Shown piece by piece: positions 43,035 to 51,336 of a DNA stretch of 64,000 bases. A program made the translations under genes and the position numbers. This DNA is from UBA7488 sp964414185 (GTDB lineage: Bacteria; Pseudomonadota; Alphaproteobacteria; CAAHEQ01; UBA3637). The DNA is taken from contig CAYPVK010000003.1 in NCBI GenBank assembly GCA_964414185.1, forward strand, positions 1-64,000, read 5' to 3'. Below the pieces are notes generated by a model that was not told the origin of the DNA, did no database searches, and saw only the letters and a program-made list of their open reading frames with translations. The stretch's first letter is position 1. Each line of letters starts with the position of its first letter.

Positions 43035-45206
43035 TTAACCGTTTTCAAGAACTTCTTTAACTTTTTCAAGTAAACCCGCCAATTCGAAAGGCTTGGCCAA
43101 AAATTGAAAAGTCTCATGCTTTTGTGAACCGTGACGCGCGAATTCTTCGGAATAGCCGCTCATTAAAATGACTTTCATTTTCGGTTGAACTTGTTTAGCT
43201 TGTTTAATCAGCGTTTCCCCATCCATGCCGGGCATGACCATGTCTGTCAATAATAAATCAATGGGGGTTCCTTTTTGAAATACTTCAATTGCTTGTTCGG
43301 CATTAACACATTCTATAACCGACCACCCTTTGGATTTTAAAGCGCGCGCCGCCACCATACGGACACCGTCTTCGTCATCGACCAATAAAATCGTTACCGT
43401 TTCTTTCGGAATAAATGTCGGGCGGATTTTTGCGGTTTTGGACAATGTAACGGGTTTTTCTTCAAACATGGGCAAATATATGGTAAATGTTGTACCGACG
43501 TTTTTAATACTGTCCACCGAAATATAACCGTCAACGCCGCGGATAATGCCGTAAACGGTCGATAATCCCAACCCCGTACCCGATGCGCCGCCATTTTCTT
43601 TTGTTGTAAAAAACGGTTCGAAAATACGCGATAAGTTTTCTTTGGAAATGCCCATGCCGGTATCGGATACTTGGATTTTGACGTAATCGCCCGGCGTTAT
43701 CATATCTGTGCCGCAAGCTCTGGTTTTTTTTATTTTTTCTTTGGCGGCCGTGATTTTAAAAGTGCCGCCGCCCGGCATGGCATCTTTGGCATTTACGGCT
43801 AAATTCAAAAAGATTTGCATCAATTGGTTCGGGTCGATTTTAACGGAACCTAATCCGCGTTTAATATCCGTTTTTAACTTAACAAACGGTGCAATGGAAC
43901 GTTGGAGCAGGGCGGATAAATCCACAAACGCGTCATGCAGGGAAATCGTTTTGATACGGCTGGGTTGTTTTCGTGAAAAAGTCAATAATTGTCCGACCAA
44001 ACCGGAGGCTTTATTGGCGTTGCCTTTGATTTGCATTAAATCCAAAAAGTCGTCGTCATCCACTTTGTGGCGTTGCAGCAATAAATCGCAAAAACCGATA
44101 ATGGCCGTTAATAAATTGTTGAAATCATGCGCAACCCCGCCGGCCAATTGCCCCATAGCCTGCATCTTTTGGGCGTGAGCAAACTGCATTTCCAAATTTT
44201 TGCGTTCGGACGCATCTATCAGATAAAGCGCAATCGTTTGTTTGTCGGCATTTGTCCATCCCAACAAAGAAGTAAATGTTTTTGCTTCATATTCATTGCC
44301 GCTGGTTAATTCGACACGTTCATTTTTTAGTGTCCCATTTTGTAATTTTTGAATCTTGGAGCTTAACACATTCGCCGAATTTTCCGATAAAATGTCAAAG
44401 ACTTTCATGGTGTCAAGTTTGCCTTCGGGAATACGTAAAGTGGCGTATAAGGCGGGGTTCGCCTGAATGATTTTGCAGTTTGCCGCATCCATTAAAATGC
44501 ATGGTATCGGATTGAGTGCAAATAATTCAATGTCTTTTGACAATGTTGCCGGGCGGTAATCTTGAATAAAACCGTAGTAAAAAGTATAATTGCCCGTCGT
44601 GAACGGGTTTTGTGACAGATGAAAACTTTTTTCGCCGTGTTCTGTTTCCAATAGAACGGTCCCTTCCCATGCCGTGGCGGCCGGCGGCGTATTTTCTTTG
44701 ATAAACGTCTTTAATTCCTTACCCAAAATTTCTTTGGGCGTTTTGGAAAACAAAGCACACAATGGTTTATTTGCAAATAATATATTTCCTTTTGAATCAA
44801 CAAGATATAACGCTTCTTTAAAGTTTTTAATTAAGTCTGAAACGAACGATAACTGGCGAGATTGGCTTTCAAAAACAGCCGCCCGGGGCGCAATGTCGCG
44901 TGCAACCAATAAAAAGTTTTTTTGCAGTTTTTTTATTGTGATTTCATAAAGGGCATTTTGCGTTTTGATTTGCGTTTCAATCGGCGTTTTGGAACAATAG
45001 GCATCGATTAATTTTTGAACGGCCCCCAAATCTTCGGAATTTTCCAAAAAAGCAAACGGATTTTCTTTTTCTCCGAATAATTTTTCGCCTTTTTCATTAG
45101 ACGCCAAAACGTTGTTTTCGGCGGTGCGGATTTGGCGCGCATCATTTTCGGCATTCAGCAACAATTCAAAAATTTTTTTCGTTTTATTCATCATGTCATA
45201 TATCAT
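43035..45206 (-). CDS. cckA: CckA-type hybrid histidine kinase (lacks membrane segments)
   Basis: Master cell-cycle kinase of alphaproteobacteria, phosphorelay to ChpT and CtrA. The 723-residue protein has at least two PAS-like domains (about 115-220 and 225-335), the HisKA box AGGVAHDFNNLLTAIIGFCD (H360), the ATPase domain (about 455-580) and a C-terminal receiver with D655. The kinase signature is CckA-specific. Unlike Caulobacter CckA, I see no N-terminal membrane pair; the first 110 residues look soluble. No clear ribosome site; ATGs at 45206 or a few codons later are possible. Confidence 0.9.
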   Translation of the reverse strand: MIYDMMNKTKKIFELLLNAENDARQIRTAENNVLASNEKGEKLFGEKENPFAFLENSEDLGAVQKLIDAYCSKTPIETQIKTQNALYEITIKKLQKNFLLVARDIAPRAAVFESQSRQLSFVSDLIKNFKEALYLVDSKGNILFANKPLCALFSKTPKEILGKELKTFIKENTPPAATAWEGTVLLETEHGEKSFHLSQNPFTTGNYTFYYGFIQDYRPATLSKDIELFALNPIPCILMDAANCKIIQANPALYATLRIPEGKLDTMKVFDILSENSANVLSSKIQKLQNGTLKNERVELTSGNEYEAKTFTSLLGWTNADKQTIALYLIDASERKNLEMQFAHAQKMQAMGQLAGGVAHDFNNLLTAIIGFCDLLLQRHKVDDDDFLDLMQIKGNANKASGLVGQLLTFSRKQPSRIKTISLHDAFVDLSALLQRSIAPFVKLKTDIKRGLGSVKIDPNQLMQIFLNLAVNAKDAMPGGGTFKITAAKEKIKKTRACGTDMITPGDYVKIQVSDTGMGISKENLSRIFEPFFTTKENGGASGTGLGLSTVYGIIRGVDGYISVDSIKNVGTTFTIYLPMFEEKPVTLSKTAKIRPTFIPKETVTILLVDDEDGVRMVAARALKSKGWSVIECVNAEQAIEVFQKGTPIDLLLTDMVMPGMDGETLIKQAKQVQPKMKVILMSGYSEEFARHGSQKHETFQFLAKPFELAGLLEKVKEVLENG

Positions 45207-45285
45207 ATCAACTGTTTAAAAAAAAATCCAGCATAATTATCCTTATTTCGTCATAAAACTTTCAACAACAATACTTGCAATTTTT

Positions 45286-45314
45286 TTGAAATTAAGTTAA
45301 ATGTAATATATAAT
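45286..45314 (+). promoter_or_regulatory. Promoter of accBC
   Basis: TTGAAA (45286-45291), 17-base spacer, perfect TATAAT (45309-45314); 24 bases before the accB ATG. Confidence 0.85.
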
Positions 45315-45337
45315 ATTTTTTTTAGAAAGGGAATATA

Positions 45338-45790
45338 ATGGAAAACGAACAAAAACAATCTATCAGAGAATTGGCCGAATTGTTGCATGAGAATAATTTG
45401 GGCGAAATTGAATATGAAGCCAACGGTGTTTATATTCGAATCGCCGGAGTATCTCAAAATACAAATATGGTTGTTTCGGGTGCCGCTCCCGCTCCTTCTG
45501 TGATTGAAGATAAAACATTGCCCAGCGTTAAAGAAGTTTCTTTGCCGACGAAAGCGGACGAAACAATCAATTCTCCGATGGTTGGCGTTGTTTATTTGGC
45601 AAAAGACCCTTCCTCGCCGGACTTTGTAAAAATCGGCGATAAAGTATCCGTCGGCCAAACCGTTTGTTTGATTGAAGCGATGAAAACTTATAACCCCATC
45701 AAGGCAACGAAAGCCGGAAAAATTACGGCTGTTTTGGTTGAATCGGGCAGCCCTGTAGAATATGGTCAACCTTTATTTAGCGTGGCTTAA
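45338..45790 (+). CDS. accB: Biotin carboxyl carrier protein of acetyl-CoA carboxylase
   Basis: Carries biotin between the carboxylase and carboxyltransferase. A 150-residue protein with the N-terminal helical domain, a Pro/Ala-rich linker (about 48-72) and the biotinyl domain; the target Lys116 is in EAMKTYNPI (the usual motif is EAMKLMNEI, so the two residues after K differ). Followed two bases later by accC; BirA is at 5061. Confidence 0.95.
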   Translation: MENEQKQSIRELAELLHENNLGEIEYEANGVYIRIAGVSQNTNMVVSGAAPAPSVIEDKTLPSVKEVSLPTKADETINSPMVGVVYLAKDPSSPDFVKIGDKVSVGQTVCLIEAMKTYNPIKATKAGKITAVLVESGSPVEYGQPLFSVA

Positions 45791-45792
45791 TT

Positions 45793-47169
45793 ATGTTTGA
45801 AAAAGTATTGATTGCAAACCGTGGGGAAATTGCCCTGCGTATCCATCGTGCCTGTCAAGAGATGGGTATTAAAACCGTTGCCGTTCATTCAACGGTTGAT
45901 GCAAATGCTATGCATGTGAAATTAGCCGATGAAGCCGTTTGTATCGGGCCGGCACCGGCAAAAGATTCTTATTTAAACAAAGCGGCGATTATTTCAGCCG
46001 CCATGATGACCGGTGCGGATGCTATTCATCCCGGATATGGCTTTTTGTCCGAAAATGCCGATTTTGCCGAAATGGTTGAAGCGCATGGTATGGTCTTTAT
46101 CGGCCCAAGTCCGAAAATGATTCGCATGATGGGTGATAAAGTAACTGCCAAACGGGCTGCCATCGAATCGGGATTGCCCGTTATTTTGGGTTCCGACGGA
46201 GATGTCAAAACTGTTGAAGAAGCGCTTAAATGGGGTGAAAAAATCGGATACCCGGTAATCGTTAAGGCATCCGCCGGCGGCGGCGGGAAGGGAATGAAAG
46301 TTGCCAAATCCCCCAAAGAATTGGAAGAAGCTTTTTCATTAGCTAAAAATGAGGCCAAAAGTTCGTTCGGCGATGATACGGTTTATATCGAAAAGTATTT
46401 GCAAACGCCGCGCCATATTGAAATTCAAATTTTGGCGGACAATTACGGAAATGTTGTTCATTTGGGCGAACGTGATTGTTCGTTGCAACGGCGTCACCAA
46501 AAAATTTTGGAAGAAGCTCCATCTCCGGCACTTAATGCCGAACAACGCGCCAAAATCGGCGAAATTGCAACGTCCGCAATGAAAAAATTAGGTTATTCAA
46601 ATGTCGGGACAATTGAATTTTTATATGAAAACGGACAATTTTATTTCTTGGAAATGAATACGCGTGTTCAGGTTGAACATCCGGTTACCGAAATGGTTAC
46701 CGGCATAGATGTTGTACGTGAACAAATCCGCGTTGCCGGCGGTGCGCCGCTCGGTTATTCTCAAAGCGATATCAAATTGGAAGGCGCGGCCATTGAATGC
46801 CGCATTAATGCCGAAGATCCCGAAACGTTTATTCCGTCGCCGGGCAAAATTACGGCATGGCATGTGCCGGGCGGATTGGATGTGCGTGTTGATTCGGGCA
46901 TGTACGCGGGTTATACCGTTCCGCCGTCATATGACAGCTTGGTTGCAAAATTGATTGTGCGCGGGCGGACAAGAAATGCCGTTTTGATGCGCTTAAAACG
47001 CGCGCTTAATGAATTTGTCATTGATGGCATTAAAACAACCATTCCGTTACAACAAAAAATTATTGAACAGCCTGATTTTATTGACGGCATGTATAATATC
47101 CACTGGCTGGAAAAATTTTTGGAAAACCAAGAAATCGAAAAAAATAACGTTTCGGCGGATTCGGAATAA
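45793..47169 (+). CDS. accC: Biotin carboxylase
   Basis: ATP-grasp enzyme that carboxylates biotin of AccB. The 458-residue protein shows IANRGEIALRIHRAC, the glycine-rich ATP lid KASAGGGGKGM, EFLYENGQFYFLEMNTRVQVEHPVTE (part: MNTRVQVEHP) and R338-type catalytic region DSLVAKLIV. Ends at a terminator, so accBC forms a two-gene operon. Confidence 0.96.
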   Translation: MFEKVLIANRGEIALRIHRACQEMGIKTVAVHSTVDANAMHVKLADEAVCIGPAPAKDSYLNKAAIISAAMMTGADAIHPGYGFLSENADFAEMVEAHGMVFIGPSPKMIRMMGDKVTAKRAAIESGLPVILGSDGDVKTVEEALKWGEKIGYPVIVKASAGGGGKGMKVAKSPKELEEAFSLAKNEAKSSFGDDTVYIEKYLQTPRHIEIQILADNYGNVVHLGERDCSLQRRHQKILEEAPSPALNAEQRAKIGEIATSAMKKLGYSNVGTIEFLYENGQFYFLEMNTRVQVEHPVTEMVTGIDVVREQIRVAGGAPLGYSQSDIKLEGAAIECRINAEDPETFIPSPGKITAWHVPGGLDVRVDSGMYAGYTVPPSYDSLVAKLIVRGRTRNAVLMRLKRALNEFVIDGIKTTIPLQQKIIEQPDFIDGMYNIHWLEKFLENQEIEKNNVSADSE

Positions 47170-47191
47170 ATAATTTATTTTACCCGTCCGT

Positions 47192-47217
47192 AAGCCCTTC
47201 ATCCGAAGGGCTTTTTT
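47192..47217 (+). terminator. Terminator after accC
   Basis: AAGCCCTTC/GAAGGGCTT stem with a TTTTTT tail. Confidence 0.85.
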
Positions 47218-47230
47218 GTAAACTTTTTTG

Positions 47231-47259
47231 TTGACATACAATAAGATGTGTGTTAAAAC
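47231..47259 (+). promoter_or_regulatory. Promoter of the 47298 lipoprotein
   Basis: TTGACA (47231-47236), 17-base spacer, TAAAAC (47254-47259). It places the transcript start at about 47266, supporting the ATG at 47298. Confidence 0.6.
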
Positions 47260-47297
47260 GCCTGTCAATAAATTCCATTGATTTTAAGGACTTACTT

Positions 47298-47858
47298 ATG
47301 AAAAAAATCTTTATTTTCATGTCATTGATTATTATTGCGGGCTGTACTTGGATGGGAACGGTTGAAAGTGTCAAAATCGTTCATATCGGCGGAATTGTTA
47401 ATCCAAATGCCGGTTTTTATATGATTTATCCGCAAAATACAGAGCAAGGGGATATGGCCGAAGCCGTCAGCGTATTTTATAATAAATTTCATCAATCTTT
47501 CGCCACCTTGACGGTAACGCAAACGCATATACCGTTGGAAAAAGGGTTTAAACAAGCGAAATTGCAAGGTGATAAGTACCTTATATCTATGGAAATTCAT
47601 GAATGGAAAGATGCTTTTTACATGACTTGCAGCAATAATAATTCAAAGCAAACCGCAAAGGGGGCTTCTGTTGACAGCTTGGACGTCAGTATCCGCGTTT
47701 ATGATGTAAAAACAAAAGCATTATTAAATGATCAACGGTTGCAAAACAGCGGATGCCCGTTTGTTTTGCTGGGTATTGTTCCGATTGGCAAAATGGGGCC
47801 CGATTCAAGATTTGACGATGTATTGGATACCTGGTTTAATACCTTAATTCAAGAGTAA
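47298..47858 (+). CDS. Predicted lipoprotein, 186 aa
   Basis: The signal peptide ends in lipobox IIAGC (Cys at residue 17). The mature part is a compact alpha/beta domain with a Cys pair further on (CSNNNSK, NSGCPF). The sequence ...LEKGFKQAKLQGDKYLISMEIHEWKD (short: GDKYLISMEIHEWKD) recalls DUF4823-type lipoproteins, in which a Tyr-Leu strand precedes EWKD-like residues; tentative. I use ATG 47298 (AAGGA site) rather than 47250, which would precede the transcript start. Confidence 0.8.
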   Translation: MKKIFIFMSLIIIAGCTWMGTVESVKIVHIGGIVNPNAGFYMIYPQNTEQGDMAEAVSVFYNKFHQSFATLTVTQTHIPLEKGFKQAKLQGDKYLISMEIHEWKDAFYMTCSNNNSKQTAKGASVDSLDVSIRVYDVKTKALLNDQRLQNSGCPFVLLGIVPIGKMGPDSRFDDVLDTWFNTLIQE

Positions 47859-47861
47859 TTT

Positions 47862-48419
47862 TTACCGTTGCATTTGATTAATCAACAACAAATTTTCGCA
47901 ATGTCGGTAAAAGTAAATATTTTCGGCATGTTGCCCTTTTTGCAATAATAAAGGTATGGGACGCAATTTTTTCGAATCGAACAAAATGTTTGTTTTATTT
48001 TGAATATCCGCATGAATTATATTTTTTGGCGGGAATGAATGCTCGTCTTTTTTATCGATTTTATTTTTGTTGCATGATTTGTTTTCTTGACGTTTTTTTA
48101 CGATTTCTTTTTCATGTTTCGAAAGAAGACTGTCAAAATTCGAAGATTCTTCAATTATCGGAACTAATTTAAAATATAAATAAGTCGATACGGAACCAAG
48201 AACAACGGATAAAGAAATTAAGCTGATTAAAGCGGTCGAAATGCGCGATTGCCAAAATTCATGTTTTGGCGGCTTTGTATTAATTCCGCTTGTTAAAATA
48301 TCTTTTTGGGGATTTTTTGATGAGAAAGGAACGTTTTGTTTGACAGCAATATCCAAAGGGGTTAACGGGCAATCCCATCCTTTCGAATCGTATTTATTTT
48401 CCTGCTGATTGCGTTTCAT
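47862..48419 (-). CDS. Single-pass membrane protein of unknown function, 185 aa
   Basis: Cytoplasmic N-terminus of about 65 polar residues, one membrane segment (about 70-95, TALISLISLSVVLGSVSTYLYF) and a charged Lys-rich extracytoplasmic or periplasmic part. No family recognised. The start at 48419 follows AGGGGAAG; an ATG at 48440 has no site. Convergent with the lipoprotein (3-base gap), next to the tRNA-Asn island. Confidence 0.65.
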   Translation of the reverse strand: MKRNQQENKYDSKGWDCPLTPLDIAVKQNVPFSSKNPQKDILTSGINTKPPKHEFWQSRISTALISLISLSVVLGSVSTYLYFKLVPIIEESSNFDSLLSKHEKEIVKKRQENKSCNKNKIDKKDEHSFPPKNIIHADIQNKTNILFDSKKLRPIPLLLQKGQHAENIYFYRHCENLLLINQMQR

Positions 48420-48661
48420 TTTCTTCCCCTGTAATGGCATATTTTATAATAATTTTAAAAATAAGACAACTGAAAAATCATTAAAATAAGGTTATTTTTG
48501 AATTTATTCAATTAAATCACTAAGCGGACATGGGAAAATGTTGCTTGTATTAATTGGTAAATTACTGTTCAATATTCGATTGAAAGTTTTTTTAATATCG
48601 GTTTGGTGCGTGCATATCGCTTTTATGCAGATTGTGTGTAGGTATTTATTTCGGAACGTAT

Positions 48662-48686
48662 AAAAAACCTGTCACAGGACAGGTTG
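48662..48686 (-). terminator. Terminator of tRNA-Asn, copy 1
   Basis: On the minus strand AACCTGTC/GACAGGTT stem followed by six T. Confidence 0.85.
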
Positions 48687-48694
48687 TTTTTTTA

Positions 48695-48769
48695 TGGCTC
48701 CGGCGGTAGGGCTCGAACCTACGACCGATCGGTTAACAGCCGATTGCTCTACCACTGAGCTACGCCGGA
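48695..48769 (-). tRNA. tRNA-Asn (GTT), copy 1
   Basis: Acceptor TCCGGCG/CGCCGGA, D-arm GCTC..GAGC, anticodon loop CTGTTAA (anticodon GTT), T-loop TTCGAGC, encoded CCA. A possible promoter on the minus strand, TTGCAT-N17-TAAATG, lies at 48782-48810. Confidence 0.95.
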
Positions 48770-49130
48770 TCCGTAAAAATACATTTATCAAATTTTAAAA
48801 TAAAATGCAAGTATTTTTTATCTAAATAATAATTTTTTTATTCGGTGGAGATAAAATTCATGTAACCTGCAGGGAAAAAAAGGGAAGGAGTGTGTCAAAT
48901 TAATTAAACTGTTTTCTGAAGAAGAGTAGAGATAAAGGAGTGATGTAAAGAAAGGACCGTTTCTTTGAGACATGATTTAAAAAAAAGGCTATATGCTCTG
49001 TTTCAAGATTTAATCTTAATTTTTTAGCGGGTTATTAATTTTTCCTTGAACTTTTATTCCTTTTTTTTATGATGCATTCTATCGGTCGTTTATTTGAAAC
49101 AAGCGAGTCAAAAGAAAGGGGTATGAAAGC
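48770..49130. other. AT-rich leader of the island gene
   Basis: No recognisable gene. Holds the possible tRNA-Asn promoter (48782-48810), several short ORFs without ribosome sites, and the promoter 49046-49073. The tract 48870-48960 is purine-rich with several AAGGAG-like words but no matching ORF. Confidence 0.6.
49046..49073 (+). promoter_or_regulatory. Promoter of the cysteine-repeat pilin-like gene
   Basis: TTGAAC (49046-49051), 16-base spacer, TATGAT (49068-49073), about 58 bases before the ATG. Confidence 0.6.
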
Positions 49131-50870
49131 ATGGGAAAAATCCAAGCAGGTCGGACGATGATGGAGATGTTGGGAGTGTTATCGATAATAGGAGTGCTAT
49201 CGATAGGAGCGTTATTGGGATATAATTATGCGATAACGAAATATAAATCGAACACGACGATAAACGATTTAAACCGGTTTGTAGTGGTTGTAACGCAACA
49301 AATGGTGATGGGACGCGATAGATTGGATTTGTCGGAAGCGAATAATAAAACGACGTTAAATTATCCGGCAAGTGCGTATTATTTGGAGGACGACAGATAT
49401 TTCGAAATTGCATTGGCCGAAGTGCCCCCCAAAGTGTGCCGACAAATCCTCCGCGAAAATTTAAAAGAACCTCTTGTAATAAAAGTCAACGACTATGCGT
49501 ATGTAGGAGATACGGGGATATGTGAAGCGGATGATGAAGGGAGTCCGGTAGAGATGGTGTTTCAATATGTATCGGATTTGGACAGCGATGAATTGCCGTA
49601 CGGGACATGTAAAGTCGATGCCGATTGTGTTGGGGATTGTGTCAGATGTAATGAAGACGGTTTGTGTGTCTCTACTTGTATAGGCAACGAACGTTGTGCA
49701 CAAGATACCTTAACGGGACAAATGTTATGCTGTCCGAAAGATAAACGCGAAGGACCCTATTGTTGTGAAAAGAAGGTCAACGGCCGTTGTTGCAACAAGT
49801 ATGACCAATGTTGCCCCTGGTACCGCCCCTTAATCGATAAAAACGGCAACTGTTATGCTTGTGACTATAAAAATCGTGTTGACGTAACGGGGGTTCAAGA
49901 TAACTGTAATGTGTGCTCAAATCGCGAGTTGGACGGAAATTGGTGCCGCGTCAAGTGCACTGCGGACAAACCTTTGCGCGATGCTTATGGTGTCTGCCGC
50001 TCTTGCGATGATGAAGCATTTATTTACCAAGGTTCACCGATAAATTCTAAATGCAGTCAAATTTGTCCGAATCGACACTCAAGTGGTGAAAAAAATTATT
50101 ATTGCGGCTTAAAGTGTGGTGAGGGCATTTATGCAGATATGCCATTGACTGATTCGTCCGGGGTTTGCCATTCATGTGAGGAAACAAGGAATATCAATGT
50201 AACCAATGTTCATGAAAATTGCGCAGTATGCCCGCATCGGGAAGTAATTGGTAATTTATGCGCATTGCCATGCCCTGATCCGGATAAACCGATGCCCGGA
50301 AGCGACGGTAACTGTTATGCGTGTGATGATCCTAAACCGTTAACGGTCGCACAATATTCTTGTTCAGTTTGTCCCAATCGTATTAGTTTTAACTACCGCT
50401 GTATTTTTAAGTGTGGTGAAGGAATAAATGCAAATAAACCTTTGCTCGGGGCCAGTGGTGACTGTTATACGTGCGATGAGCCCAAAGCGGTTGATGTAAG
50501 GCATTCATCCCCAAAATGTGAAGAAATATGTCCCAATCGTGAAAATCTGAATGGTTTTTGTATCATAAACGACTGTGATGATAATCAAATGAAGGGCGAA
50601 GATGGCAAATGTTATACGTGCGACACGCCCAATGATGCCCGTATAAAAACTCAGATGTGCGATAAATGTCCCAATCGGGTAAAGTGGGGTGATTATTGCA
50701 TATTACCGTGTGATGAAGGTATTTATGAAGATATGCCTCTTCCCGATCGATACGGCAACTGTTATGCCTGTGATTACCCATCCCGGATTGATGTATATGG
50801 CGCAACCGATGTTTGCCAAAAAATTTGTCCGGACAGACAACTTGACGAGCACTATTGTGTTTTAAAATGA
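49131..50870 (+). CDS. Type IV pilin-like protein with seven cysteine-rich repeats, 579 aa
   Basis: Residues 1-39 are a prepilin N-terminus: AG|RTMMEMLGVLSIIGVLSIGA has the Gly before the cleavage site (G7), Glu at +5 and a hydrophobic helix (14-32). A globular domain with few Cys covers about 40-155, then a dense Cys region (160-227). Seven tandem repeats of 45-54 residues follow (start near 228, 276, 329, 381, 428, 482, 527), each of the form C, then GxCYxCD, then C-x2-3-C-x-R and a final Cys. The last repeat ends at the stop. It should be exported by a type II/IV pilin machinery and rich in disulfides. Ribosome site AAAGAAAGGGG, ATG 49131. No pilin assembly genes are near. Function unknown; an adhesin or pilus tip-like role is only a guess. 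Confidence 0.85.
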   Translation: MGKIQAGRTMMEMLGVLSIIGVLSIGALLGYNYAITKYKSNTTINDLNRFVVVVTQQMVMGRDRLDLSEANNKTTLNYPASAYYLEDDRYFEIALAEVPPKVCRQILRENLKEPLVIKVNDYAYVGDTGICEADDEGSPVEMVFQYVSDLDSDELPYGTCKVDADCVGDCVRCNEDGLCVSTCIGNERCAQDTLTGQMLCCPKDKREGPYCCEKKVNGRCCNKYDQCCPWYRPLIDKNGNCYACDYKNRVDVTGVQDNCNVCSNRELDGNWCRVKCTADKPLRDAYGVCRSCDDEAFIYQGSPINSKCSQICPNRHSSGEKNYYCGLKCGEGIYADMPLTDSSGVCHSCEETRNINVTNVHENCAVCPHREVIGNLCALPCPDPDKPMPGSDGNCYACDDPKPLTVAQYSCSVCPNRISFNYRCIFKCGEGINANKPLLGASGDCYTCDEPKAVDVRHSSPKCEEICPNRENLNGFCIINDCDDNQMKGEDGKCYTCDTPNDARIKTQMCDKCPNRVKWGDYCILPCDEGIYEDMPLPDRYGNCYACDYPSRIDVYGATDVCQKICPDRQLDEHYCVLK

Positions 50871-50897
50871 AAAAATCAGGAAAAACGAATTTTGTAA

Positions 50898-50937
50898 TAT
50901 AAAGGGTTTGTATCAAAATTGCTGCAAGCCCTTTATA
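50898..50937 (+). terminator. Possible terminator/hairpin after the pilin-like gene
   Basis: TATAAAGGGTTTG (50898-50910) pairs with CAAGCCCTTTATA (50925-50937), 13 bp with one G-U. There is no T run after it, so it may instead protect the mRNA end. Confidence 0.45.
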
Positions 50938-51162
50938 GAATATTAATCGTAAGATTTTGGTTATTTTTTATAAAAGATAATAAAAACAAGTTATTTGTGA
51001 TCTTTTGATTGTAAAAGGTAAGATTTTCATTCTTGTATTTGTAAAACTTTTTCTGGGCATTTTAAAGTTTTTGATGTGATTAAATAAACAAGCTGATTCT
51101 TGTCAATTGCATTGGTGAGGAAAGGATATCAGCCATAATAAAACGTAAAAAGACCCGCCGCA

Positions 51163-51198
51163 AGGACAGGTTGTTTTTTTATGGCTCCGGCGGTAGGG
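51163..51198. repeat. Truncated tRNA-Asn 3'-end copy
   Basis: 36 bases identical to the terminator arm plus last 17 bases of tRNA-Asn (51182-51198 correspond to the CCA end), then the match breaks off. The form (3' end of a tRNA) is what site-specific integrases leave at an attachment site. Confidence 0.75.
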
Positions 51199-51310
51199 TT
51201 GTAAATTCCCATTTTTATGGATATAAAAACTGGCCCCTTTCCGCCTCGCTCACTGCGTTCGTTCGTCTGACGAACCTTAAACGGCTCTCGCCCTTTCATA
51301 CGGAACACAT

Positions 51311-51336
51311 AAAAAAAACCTGTCACAGGACAGGTT
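51311..51336 (-). terminator. Terminator of tRNA-Asn, copy 2
   Basis: Same AACCTGTC/GACAGGTT hairpin as copy 1, with an eight-T tail on the minus strand. Confidence 0.85.

Larger units (their letters stand above)
48662..48769. repeat. 108-bp direct repeat, copy 1 (tRNA-Asn plus terminator)
   Basis: Identical over 108 bases to 51313-51420. It comprises the complete tRNA-Asn gene and its terminator hairpin. The sequence before it (CGGAAC.. ATAAAAA) is also similar. Confidence 0.95.
50871..51312. other. Gap after the pilin-like gene with hairpin, truncated tRNA repeat and filler
   Basis: No gene seen. Contains the inverted repeat 50898-50937, AT-rich sequence, the 36-bp truncated tRNA-Asn copy (51163-51198) and a GC-richer patch (51230-51300) with a GTTCGTC-T-GACGAAC palindrome at 51261-51275. 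Long frames here on either strand are shadows of the tRNA. Confidence 0.7.

Noticed and set aside
45251..45769. Minus-strand frame of 172 codons opposite accB
   Set aside because: Lies over the accB promoter and gene, Phe/Arg/Asn-rich composition of an antisense shadow.
49123..49130. ATG at 49123 before the pilin-like gene
   Set aside because: It is in another frame (MKAWEKSKQVGR...) and does not give the prepilin leader.
49816..50870. Regular repeats in the cysteine-rich region as a possible CRISPR array
   Set aside because: The periodicity is at the protein level (45-54 codons); nucleotide repeats are diverged and in frame.
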